Source: Limonium bicolor
Lineage: Eukaryota > Streptophyta > Magnoliopsida > Caryophyllales > Plumbaginaceae
Direction: 5' to 3'
Length of the DNA stretch: 64,000 bases
NCBI GenBank assembly: GCA_023374045.1
Contig: CM041782.1
Span: 183,538,925 to 183,602,924, forward strand
Every line of letters starts with the position of its first letter. Positions within the stretch are counted from its first letter, which is position 1. A model generated the notes under the pieces. The model was not told the DNA's origin. It searched no databases and saw nothing but the letters and a program-made list of their open reading frames with translations. Below, in pieces: positions 12,901 to 23,345 of this stretch. The position numbers and the translations under genes are program-made.

Positions 12901-15645
12901 ATGCCAAACACTCGAACCCGAGGCTCTCCACCAATCAGTCCGAGCCCCGAACCCGAGCGCACTTTATTACAAGCACAAAGAAACCTGAGAAACCAAGCCA
13001 TGGCCAATAACGAAGTTATAAATGAAATTGACCATGCAAATCAACCAGAACACCGTGCTCTCTCTGACTACCACCAACCAAATACCGAAGGAAGAGCATC
13101 AGCTATAGTTCTCCCCGAACTAACACCAGAAGAAGCCAGACGATGGGTTTTCAAAACCCACTACATCACCGCCGTCCGGGATTTAGGCAAGTTTAGTGGA
13201 GCGAACCCAGATGAAGCCCCAAATCATCTGAGTCTCTTCCTAGACTTCTGCAATTCCTTTGGTCAGACCGGCAACGTTAAAGAAAGAATCCGTCTACAAC
13301 TATTTCCTCACTCGTTGTCGGATTCAGCAAACCGGTGGTACCGAAGCCTTCCCTCCCGATCAATCACCACATGGCTGCAAATGGCCCAAAAATTCCTTGC
13401 CAAATAATACCCAACCAGTAGAACAAGGCAATTGATCGGTGAGATCAACACTTTCTGTCAAGAGCCAGGAGAAACGTTATACGACGCATGGGACAGATTC
13501 AAAGATATGCTAATGAAATGTTCCCACCATGGTCTTGACGATCAATCCCTCTGCCTATCATTCTTCAACGGTCTGGATGATGGGAACCGACTACTCGTCA
13601 ATTCCTCTGCAGGAGGAAGTTTCATGATGAAATCTCCTAAAGAAGGAATGGACCTTCTCGAAACCATGACGAGCAATACCAGACAGTGGACGAGATCCAA
13701 AGGAAGAACGCCACGAGAAGCAGGCCTACTCCACGTTGAGCCTACAGATCATTTATCAGCCCAGATCTCGTCCCTTGCAAAGATGGTGGAAAAGCTAACA
13801 ACATCACAAAACGAAATCGTAAAAACAATAGCTTCCCCACCTACAAGTTCACCACCAGCTCCACCTACAGAAGGATGTGTCATATGCGCCGGTCCTCATG
13901 AAACTCATCAATGCGAAGGCAAAGGCCAGTACGAGGAAGTACAATTCATAGGAAACCGCCCCGGTAATTCCTACAACAATAACATCAACAACAACTATCC
14001 ATGGAGAAATCACCCGAATTTCTCATGGAAAAATAATGATCAGAACCAAGGAGGGCAGAACAACAATTCCAACACCTATCAGGGGAACAGACCCCAACCA
14101 AACTCTAATATGGGTTATAGAGCACTAGGTGCCCCTCCAGGTTTCCAACAACAGCAACAACAACAACCATCTTCATCCTCTGTTGATCCAAACGCAGAAC
14201 TCAAAGAGATGATGAAGGGTTTCATGTCCATAACTCAGAACCAGCTCTCTGCACAAGAAGCCTTCAACCAGAAAATTGAAGGTAAATTCAATCAACTTGC
14301 AGAACATCTTGCTCGAAGACCGCCAGGGGCTCTCCCCAGCCAAAATGAACCAAATCCAAGAGAGCAAGCCAAATGCATCTATGTGAAGGAGCACGATGAA
14401 GAAAAGATGGAGGTGGCTAAAACAGTTACGATTCCAGAACTACACCCTTCCCTCCAAGAGTGGGTTGCAGCGATCGAAACTTCCAAAAGGAATGTAGCTG
14501 AACTTGAAAGCACCGCCAAAGTCTATAAAAATCGCATTCAATCTGAGAATACCTACCTTGAGCACTTGGTGGCCGGTTATGAAAATGAGAAGCTCGAATT
14601 TGAAGAAGAAGGAGAAGAGGTTAAGGCGATAACCTTGAGAAGCGGTAAGAAAACTGACGAGATTCACATCCCGCAACAATCAGAAGAATCCAAAGAGGAT
14701 AGTGAAGAAAAAGCTGAGGTCCCAGTAGAAAAAACATCTCCTACCATCCTCACTATTCCACCAGCTTCAAAACCATCTTCACAAGAACCGCCTATACCAT
14801 TTCCCCACCGACTCCAGAAGCAGAATTTGGATAATGAATATGGTAAGTTTCTAGCAATGCTGAAACAACTAAACGTCAACATACAGTTTGTAGACCTCAT
14901 TGCCAAAATGCCAAACTACGCCAAATTCCTCAAACACCTCATATCCAACAAAACTAAATTGGCCGAAGTCGGTACGGTACCTCTCAATGTAGCTTGCTCA
15001 GCCATTCTGCAACAACCACTACCTTCAAAATGCAATGATCCGGGCAGCTTCACCATTCCAGTCACAATTGGTAGCACCTCATTTCCATACTCCCTATGCG
15101 ATCTAGGTGCCTCCATTAATTTGATGCCCCTCTCCACTTTCAAAAAGCTGGGAATTGGAGAGATGAAAAAGACTAAGATGACCCTGCAACTGGCAGATGG
15201 TTCAGTAGCTTACCCAAGCGGAGTGGTGGAGGATGTTATCATTAAAGTGGAGCACTTATACTTCCCATGCGATTTTGTCATTCTAGACATCGAAGAGAAC
15301 TCCACTACACCTCTCATCCTTGGACGACCATTCCTTGCCACAGCCGATGTGCACATTTGGGTAGCCCAGGGGAAAATCACCCTTCAAGCTTATAACGAAA
15401 AGCTGGAGTTTGCATCAGGAAGATCTCCAGATAAAATCCAAAGATCTCAAGTTTGTGGGGACACTCAATCACCATCATCCCCACTTCTGTTTATTACCCT
15501 TCCAGACGGCATGTCTATTACAGAGATACCACCACCAATCCCGGACGAAGAGCGGGATAAGAAAAGAAAACATGCATCCAGGTGGACTCTCAAAAAAACC
15601 ATCGAGTCATGCTTTGGATCTCCTCCTCATAACCACCCCCCATGA
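12901..15645 (+). pseudogene. gag-pro: Gag-protease polyprotein of retroelement, one in-frame stop
   Basis: One frame of 915 codons is interrupted only by TAA at 13405-13407 (codon 169); no base shift is needed across it. Gag forms the retroelement particle: the retrotransposon-gag segment spans roughly residues 60-260 (LYDAWDRFKDML, SFFNGL). A zinc knuckle of CX2CX3HX4C type (CVICAGPHETHQC) lies near residue 330, before an Asn/Gln-rich linker. Acidic coiled-coil-like sequence follows. The aspartic protease lies near residues 700-810, with active site LCDLGASINLMP (a D-L-G form, usual in Athila/Tat elements) and LILGRPFLATA. The frame then ends without reverse transcriptase. The stop may be read through or may mean a dead copy. 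ATG 12901 begins the frame after the leader. Confidence 0.85.
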
Positions 15646-16861
15646 TCGATCTAACGACAAAGCGTCTAGCCAAAGACGTTAAAGAAGGGCAGCTTTCCGG
15701 GAGGCAACCCGGACGAACTTATCTTTTATATGCTTTTTGCTGTTTTAATTTTCAGGTTCCCTTTAATTTTATTTTTGCTAACTTTTAACCCCGTTTATAG
15801 TATGGTTGCTTCTAGTGTCTTATGCAGGTGCAATTTCATGTCTACACCGCAACCAAGCTACGCTACTTGAGGCTGAAGCTCAAGTGTGGGGGACCTCATA
15901 CGCAGCAAAAATAATCTCAGGGGAGTACCAGTTTCTTTAATTATGCTTTTATTTAAATAAATATGCAGAGGAGAGTTTATGTGCTTAAATGATTTTCGTG
16001 AGCTTCGTGTTCTCTCTATTTTATCTACTTACCGAAAAGGCCTTCTGAAACTTTCCCTTGTTTTTCTGGTGAACAATGAGGACATTGTTCAATTTAAGTG
16101 TGGGGGAGTGTGCCCTTTTCGGTGACATTTTATGCTAAAATGCTTAATCTCTCTGCTTATCTTGCGTTTGTTCAAATTCAATATCGTGGACCCTTTATAT
16201 GTGGGTTGTTCTCTTTAAGAATAAATACTGTTATGAATTGTGGGATAAATGGTATAAAATGTACAAAAATTTTAAAATTTTGATTACTTTTGAGGAGCAA
16301 TTTTATGCGGTGTGACCAAATGATCTAAAAAGGATGATTTTTATTACTCAGGGGTTCTTTCTGTCTTCTTTCTTAGGGATTGCTAAGGGGTGCTTCTCTG
16401 TCAAAAAAGAAAAAAATAATATAATAAGGGACTTTCGAGACACCATTGGTAACCAACAAAGAGAGTTGAGTGTTCTTAAAAACAAGGCTTGATGCCTACA
16501 TATTATCTTCTCATCTCTTATGCAAAAGTGAAACAAATGCTAATTCTATTTTTCCTTTTGTTTTCTCCTCAATGCCCATTCTGAGAGAAGTTGGCCATGG
16601 TAAAAGTTCTCAAAGTCACCTTAAATCAAGAAGCATTGAAGTACTCCGGATCATACCCCGAAACTCTAATTTTTATTTTTGCCCTGAGTACACCTATGCC
16701 ACCAGTAGGTGATGGATCACACTCCTCTAAAAAGTTTAAGATCATGTACTATTGACTTCTTTATCCTACCCTTCATAATAGTATTTGTTAATATTGAGCA
16801 TTCCCTACTTGTTGGGTACAAGGTTTTGCTTGAGGACAAGCAAAAGGTAAGTGTGGGGGTG
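15646..16861 (+). other. Non-coding 3' part of retroelement with hairpin and G-run modules
   Basis: No coding frame of note. It holds the hairpin TCCGGG-AGGCAA-CCCGGA (15696-15713). It also holds three modules of stem-loop plus AAGTGTGGGGG: CTTGAG/CTCAAG (15866-15884, G-run to 15892); GAACAATG-AGGA-CATTGTTC (16071-16090, G-run to 16106); and TTTTGCTTG-AGGA-CAAGCAAAA (16824-16845, G-run to 16859). The last G-run touches the 3' LTR and acts as the polypurine tract. The rest is AT-rich. Confidence 0.7.
16849..16861 (+). promoter_or_regulatory. Polypurine tract of retroelement
   Basis: AAGTGTGGGGGTG directly precedes the 3' LTR start TGAGAAGTGTC at 16862. In this position it would serve as primer for plus-strand DNA synthesis. 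The T residues make it an imperfect purine tract, as in many plant elements of this type. Confidence 0.65.
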
Positions 16862-18386
16862 TGAGAAGTGTCTAAATGAGCATGTTTTATGGGTGTATTT
16901 CATATATTATATCAGCACTTTTCTGCTCATTTCTCACTTATCGTATGTTTTTCCTCTAGTTTATGTTTTATTGATAATCTCACAAATTTATTGGTTTAAA
17001 CATGAGGAACAACCAAGCTAGGAGCAAAGTACACGAAGAGACGAACGTATAGGCGCAGACGACTCAGAAAACGGAGCCCAAACGAAGAATCTAGAGCTAG
17101 TAGAAGAAATAAGCCCGTACATCGCGATAACACGCGGACATCACACAGGCTACCGCCCGGCGGACACCACACAAGCAACCGCCACTTATTGGGCGGTACC
17201 ACAGGCGGACCAGAGGCACACAACCGCCACTTATTGGGCGGTACCACAGGCGGACCAGAGGCACACAACCGCCACTTATTGGGCGGTACCACAGGCGGAC
17301 ACCAACAGCAACCGTGACTAATTATCATTCGCGACCAGTATCTTCTTCGCGCCGTCGTCGTCTGCAACTCACGCAACTCGCCCACTGTCTGCAACTTATC
17401 CATCTACTCCGCACGCGTATTCAGTCTGTCCCCTGCGCAATCAATGAAGCAATCAATGCTCTTCTTCATCTGCAATCAAATTCGTACGGATCCAAACCTC
17501 TATATAAACCCACCACCTTAACTGCATAAACACACACCACGCACGACGGGAGTCTGAAGAATTCGCTCACCACACTTATCCATTCGCTTCCACTTATATT
17601 TCCTCCCGTAACACCACAACATTCCACACTCACGCAGTAACAAAAGAAATAGAAGAGCAGCAGTTCGAGCGAGAGCAGACCAGTTCTTCCTCTGAATTAA
17701 TGTCAAAATCTGTCTGTGCTTTCTTCTTATCTTCGTTAATGTCTGAGTAATTTTCTTTTGTATCCTAGGATGGGGGTTTGATTTCTAATATTACGTAAAT
17801 TAATATTTATCACCTGTTTCTCTCATTTAACTTGTTTTAATTCCTTTCAACTAATATTGCTAAATGCTTTGCGCGACAAACGACTGCATTTATTTGGTAA
17901 CTATCAACATATGATTTTGAGATAGTCTAGGTACCACAAAGGAATTAATCTTAGTATTTACACTCCGGACTGAGCAGGAAAATATTAAGGCTTTTATTAA
18001 GAGTTCGTAACTGACAATTATTAACTCTAATAGGCAATAAATAATTGAGACAGGGTTATAAATCTGTTTAAGTAATTTAGGAAAATTCCCCCGCTATCCT
18101 AGGATACATTTTTCCATTCACATCAATTAATTCACCTTTTTACTGTTTTTATTATATTTGCACTGATCAAACAACAAATCAAGCTTGCCTCCGGCTAAAC
18201 CCCTTTTTACAGTTTTTAAGTAACTACCAAGACTAGGATAAATTGAACAATCTCCCTGTGGATACGACACTTGTTTTACTAACTACGACCGGGATTTGTT
18301 TGCAGCCCGACGTTTATAATTTGAGTTTTTAATTTCTTTTCTTTTAATTTTACACCAGTTTAACCACTCAGAAATAACAGTCTGCA
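16862..18386 (+). repeat. 3' LTR of gag-protease retroelement (1525 bp)
   Basis: It starts TGAGAAGTGTC and ends CAGTCTGCA. It holds three hairpin units ACCGCC…GGCGGT (17178-17197, 17223-17242, 17268-17287) spaced 45 bp apart, against two in the 5' LTR. This explains the 49-bp length difference. The copy number must have changed after or during insertion. Confidence 0.85.
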
Positions 18387-18808
18387 CCTTGCCGGAATCC
18401 TCTCTTCCAGATCGCCGGACCACCGCCGCAAAATTTTTCCGGTGGGTTTTTCGAAATGTTTTCCCAAGTTGTAGATCTTGATATGGTGAATCCGAATTTG
18501 GTGTTAGTTTCTACAAAACTAAATGATTTAGGCTAGATCTACAATTAAAATTCTGAAAAAAACATGAAAACTCCATAACTCCATTAATGGAGTTCTGCAA
18601 TTCGCCCCTCCCGTCGACACTACTAAGCTTCGAAAACCCTCGCGGTCGACACGAACTTGCCTGGGTCACCGCTGCCATCGACACGACCTGGCGCGGGTCC
18701 CCAAGCCAGCTGGCACGAGCTGGGTGAAGTCGCCACAGCTACCGACACGCCTCTTCTCGATTCACCAGTACCTGTGACACGTCCGTTGCTCGCTTCTCGG
18801 TTCGTGTC
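18387..18808 (+). mobile_element. MULE terminal part, right piece
   Basis: After the second CCTTG copy the MULE sequence resumes: CCGGAATCC, GCCGGACCACCGCCGC, AAAATTTTTCCGGTG and GGCTAGATCTA all have counterparts on the minus strand at 45590-45800 of the complete MULE. The GC-rich end (18600-18808) repeats TCGACAC four times. It stops at the LTR start 18809, so the remainder of this MULE copy is missing here. No sequence after 32841 looks like its continuation. Confidence 0.7.
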
Positions 18809-21800
18809 TGAAATACCCTGAACTTAATTAGGGCGATTCAATTACTCTAATATGATATTAAAGGGCCTATTAGTGCCTAATGAATTTTGGTAAAAAGAAT
18901 AAATCCAAAAGAAAAGAGAAAACGCTTAAAAAGTGAAAAATGCTGAATTGGGCGTTAAGTGACCCTAGGAGAAATACAACCTTAGGAAGGGTATTAAATT
19001 AATTTAAAAGGCTTAATAATGCCTAAATAATATATGGGAACAACTCCCGAAGAAAACAGATCCATAAGACGAATTAAAAACGCTAATAAATCTTTAGCGC
19101 ACGTTTTTTGAGGAAACCCAAAAACGTGACTTTAAGTGGTCAAACGAACCCGTAAAAATTATAGTTCATCAAATAACTATAAATAAACATTAATGGGATT
19201 TTAATAGCAATTACAATTAAAGAAACGATTAAATTCCAGGAAACGGGCCCAGTTAGTGAATAGTGCTAAATCGGGTAAATAACGAGCGTTTTCTATAAAA
19301 GACAAAAAACGCTCCAGCTTGTAACAGTTATATGGGCCGGTTTTAATATATTAAAACAGCCTCCTCACACACACTAATAAGCTAGAAAGAAAAGGAAGAA
19401 AGAAAAAAAAAACAAAAAGTGGTACTAAACTACCTTTTCCCTCTCTCTCCTCCATTTCTTCTTTTTCCCTCTTCTCTTTCCTCTCTTTCTTTCTTCCTCA
19501 CCGATTTCTCCTCTCTCCCTCTGGTTGCTGTCGTTCTTGAACTCACCACCCACATCCATGGCTTCTCCACCTTCTCTCCCATGCTCAAGCCACATCAATG
19601 CTCCAAATCAAAAACAAAACACATATTTGTGTTCCCCTCATCAAGCTCCACACTTCTCTCTTTCCAAAATTCGAAAAGGATGAGTTTCATTTTTATGGGT
19701 TTTCCCCATTTGAAGAGAAAAGCACATCATCTTGTAGCTTGGAGTCTCCTCATTCTTCTAAGGTAAAAATTTCATTGAAAAACTCATGTTTGCTCTTCCT
19801 CCCTTGGTAGCCGATTTTGGCTCTCTCTCTCGCCTTGTTTTTCTTCTTGATTTTGAGCTTCATTTCAACCATCCAATGGTGGAGTAATCCCCTTCTTGAT
19901 TCAAGGGTGAGAACCTCTCTTAAAAGGCCCAAAAAGGTAAACCCTAACTTGTGCTCTAAGCCCTTTTATTGAATTAAGATTTCCTAAGGGTTTAGATAAT
20001 TAATTGAATGTATTTTGTGTTTCTTGAATGTTGGGATGGAGTTTGGAAACTCCATTCTCTCTTGACCGATTTTGAGAAGATGAGGAGCAAGAGGAGAATT
20101 AAAAGAGAACTTGTGAATTAAGGTAAGAAATCTACCTTGAAGCTTGTTTTAATTGCTTTAGAAATTGGGATGGGTTAAATTAAAATAATGAACCCAAAAT
20201 GTGTTAATGTGGTTGATTGAATTTGAGGGTGATTGTGAACTTGTATTGATTTAAGGCCTAAGTGCCATTGAATTTGAGATTTGGGCTATATTGTTGTTTG
20301 AAAAGATGTTGATGAGCTTTGAAATGATATTGTGTGCTGGTAGGACCTTCTAAAGGTGTGGCTAGATTAGGAATGAAATTGGTGAGAGTTGATGATTTGG
20401 GACATGTAAGATTATGGGGAGGTTATGGCGAAATTTTAGTAGAAAAACAAGTGTCTTAAGATGACTTGGTGAATTGGTGAACTTAGGGGTTTAGTTGGGT
20501 TGAGTAGAGATGTTTAGTGACCTTGAAATGGTGAATGGAGGATGGGTTTGAAAGATGTAAAAATCTGTAGCAAAAGAGTGTTAAATTGCTTTGGAAAAAC
20601 TAGAAAAGAGCAAGTGCGCAAGACTTAGGAAATGGGAGTTGTACTTAGGTTTTAGAATGGGTATATCTAGAAATGAATTGGTATGGTCATTAAATGATTT
20701 GGTAGGCTTGGTAAGATGTAAAAACTAGCAAGGAGAAGTTAGAAATGCAAAGGAGTGCAAAATGCAAAATGTGGGAATTTGAATTGTTGAATTTGAGCAA
20801 GATTTGAGTGGTGGATTAAACCAAGGATTTGGAGTGGTTTAGGGCATGTTTTAGGGTGATTAATTATGTAGAAAACTTGTGGAAAGATTAGGGAAAGTTT
20901 GAGGGTGGTTTAAGGATTGATTAGGGGATGAAAAATCACCCTTGTAGCAGATTTTAGCAGGGTCCGGGACTTGGTCCTTGGACAAAGTCCCGGACCACCC
21001 ATTAAAAACAGACCGAGAGTTCTTGCAGCACTTGGTCCGGGACTTGAGGGGTGGACAAGGTCCCGGACCACCTATGAAAATAATGCCGAGAGTTAGACAG
21101 TGCATTGGTCCGGGACTTTGGGTCCGGATCAAGTCCCGGACCACCCCCAGATTTCAACAGAAAGTGTTTTTAAGGCTTTAAAACATGGGGGATTGAATGG
21201 TATTGATTTTAGATGATGTTTAGGAGTTGTTTGGTGACCTTTAAAGGTCCTAAGAAGTATAAACAAGTGTTGGAAGTGAGTGAGTAAGTTAAGGAATTAA
21301 GTACGCTAAGTTAAACCGAAATAACGGGATAATGGGGTAAGTACGGGAGTAGCAATAATGCACCTACCGTAATGTTTAAATATTAATTGAACCATTTGTC
21401 ATGTAATTAGTGGTTCAAGAGTAAGACACGAGGAACGAGGGTGAACCAAGGAACGTGAGAACATCTGCTAAAGTTAACCCCGGTGAAAGGTATGATTTCC
21501 TCATGCTCTGTATCCTAACTTGGTTACCCCGATTTGTGTGCTTGTTTGATTGTGTGATCACCTAACAAGATAAATGCACGAATCGGATTGTTTGCACTTG
21601 ATAGTGCTTGTGTAGTATTGTTGCTTGATTGGTTTGTAATTTGCAAAGAAGTTTGTATAATTCATGAAATGTGAATGTGAATGAATTGTTGAATGTTGAA
21701 TGTGTATTGTAGTGCGACTCATAGTGAGTCTTGCTTGAGTAGTGACTCGTAGAAGGAGTCAGGTTGTGAATCAACGAAAACATGGAGGCCCACTAAGCTA

Positions 21801-23345
21801 TCGAACCAAGACGAGATAACACACGAAAACCATCAATCAACGGACACGATAAACCAAACTTAATAATTGACTCAAAATGAGAACAAGCGACACACGGGAC
21901 TAGTGAACGTCCTTAATTTCAATAGTCGACCCCCTATGCAAGGATGTGACTCAATGTTAGAAAACGAACATAGTTCCTAAGTAACGGAGGTGTAGGGGCG
22001 ACCCTTAAATCGGCAGATACAACGAGATGGGAAAATCTCCTAAGTTGTATGATAGCATCGAGAAAGATGCGGCTGACTAATGTTTATATATGTATTTATA
22101 TATGAGTACCTATTGTTACTAACCCGAGAGCTGGGTTAGGGGGATTGTGAGTCACGCGTGCAAGGAAGAGGAAGCAACAGAGCGTATATTTCCGAATCCA
22201 TGGTCGAACTCCCTTGTTACCGGGCCGTGTGCCACATAGTGGTGCCCTGCGGGGCCGTGTGCCACATTGTGGTGCCCGACTGGAGTAAGACTGGCAGAGC
22301 TTACCCGTCTAAAGAGGTAAGCTGGGTATCATGGGATAGGATAGAGGGAACATGAGAGAATGTTTCTAATCCTGTATCGAGATTATAAAAGCCCGGTGGT
22401 GAGACCTATATATGTCTCTGCCCGGAGGCCATTGAGGCTTAAGCTAATATTATTCAAGAGTAGAATAATTAAGAAACTAGATCGGGACCGTGAGTGTCCA
22501 ATGATCTAGGAGTCAAGTAAACTACCTGGTTGAGATAGAAAGTTGGTAATTAACGAGAATGAAACTCACTTGAGATACGGTCTCTCAAGGCTGGAGAATA
22601 AGGTAGCTGAACTTAACAAGCTGGATGTGATATCTGTGTGGATTGTATTCCTGGATTGAATGTGGAGTGTGGTGTGAATGTACATATATGATGTACTGTT
22701 GTATAGCATGATGTTTGACCTAAAATGAACCGCTTGCTCTCGACCAATTAGTCGGCGTACCCTCGCTAGTATGCGGGGTATGCGGAAGTCATATTCTGCG
22801 TAAGCTGAGACCCTAGGGGCAACGTTTTTAGTGTGCAGGTACCCGAAGCGGACATGATCACGGTAAGAGACCGACAGCTAAGCTTGGATAGCTAGGAGCT
22901 AAGTATAGAAAATAATGATTTGTATTGGGCTTGCAGCCGGCCACCGTTCGAGAGTAGAACGGGGTTGTGAATAAGCAAGGGTAGTTGGTAATTATTTGTA
23001 TTGTTGTATTATGGATATGTAAGACCGAAAGGTCATCAGTAATGTGGGGAAATGTAGATACTCGGTAAAGAGTTAAATGGAGAATGTATTATATCATGGG
23101 ATTGAAGGTTGTATTTGGTTGCGAATTGATATGGGGATGAGATGTATCATTCTGTTTAGTGTACTCGGTAAAAACCCATCAGACCGATAGTGTGTTGTAT
23201 TGTTTGTTTGGAATTGGCCTTGTTAGTCACGTGGGTGGCTAACGGCATTGTTTCACCCCCGGTTGTATTAGAATTTCCGCTGCTGGTGTTTTGACAATGG
23301 AGACGGATTAAGAGTAATGGCAAGATTACCGGTAGGGGTGTTACA
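18809..23345 (+). repeat. 5' LTR of LARD-like element (4537 bp)
   Basis: Marks in order: a TTTTAATATATTAAAA TATA-like box (about 19343-19358), a 90-base pyrimidine tract (19430-19520), three strong hairpins of GGTCCGGGACTT type (20961-21142), a twice-repeated GGCCGTGTGCCACAT.GTGGTGCCC unit (22222-22280), the TCTCGACCAATTAGTCGG box (about 22739), and end GGTGTTACA. Short open frames near 19419-19810 occur in both LTRs but are broken differently and are not convincing genes. Confidence 0.75.
20961..21142. repeat. Three tandem hairpins in 5' LTR
   Basis: Units at 20961-20996, 21034-21069 and 21107-21142, at an exact 73-base spacing. Each has the arm GGTCCGGGACTT, a loop of about 12 bases, and the arm AAGTCCCGGACC or a one-base variant. 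The spacer carries CCGAGAGTT each time. The same cluster is at 30535-30716 in the 3' LTR with different loops. Confidence 0.8.

Larger units (their letters stand above)
10876..18386 (+). mobile_element. Gag-protease-only LTR retroelement (Athila-like Gypsy), complete structure
   Basis: The order is 5' LTR (10876-12351), primer site, leader repeats, gag-protease frame, 1.2-kb non-coding part with G-run modules, and 3' LTR (16862-18386), framed by CCTTG duplications. The LTRs start TG and end CA. By eye I count about 15 substitutions between them over some 1.47 kb, plus a 49-bp length difference from a hairpin repeat, so the insertion is recent. There is no reverse transcriptase, RNase H or integrase, so the element must depend on enzymes from another element. 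The Athila-type assignment rests on the tRNA-Asp primer site and on gag and protease wording. Confidence 0.85.

Noticed and set aside
14173..15143. Minus-strand frames of 73-80 codons inside the gag-protease region
   Set aside because: They are shadows of the plus-strand coding frame.
19419..19810. Open frames of 115 and 70 codons in the LARD-like LTR
   Set aside because: They lie in a pyrimidine-rich leader, are low in complexity, and the matching place in the other LTR (29015-29387) is broken differently.
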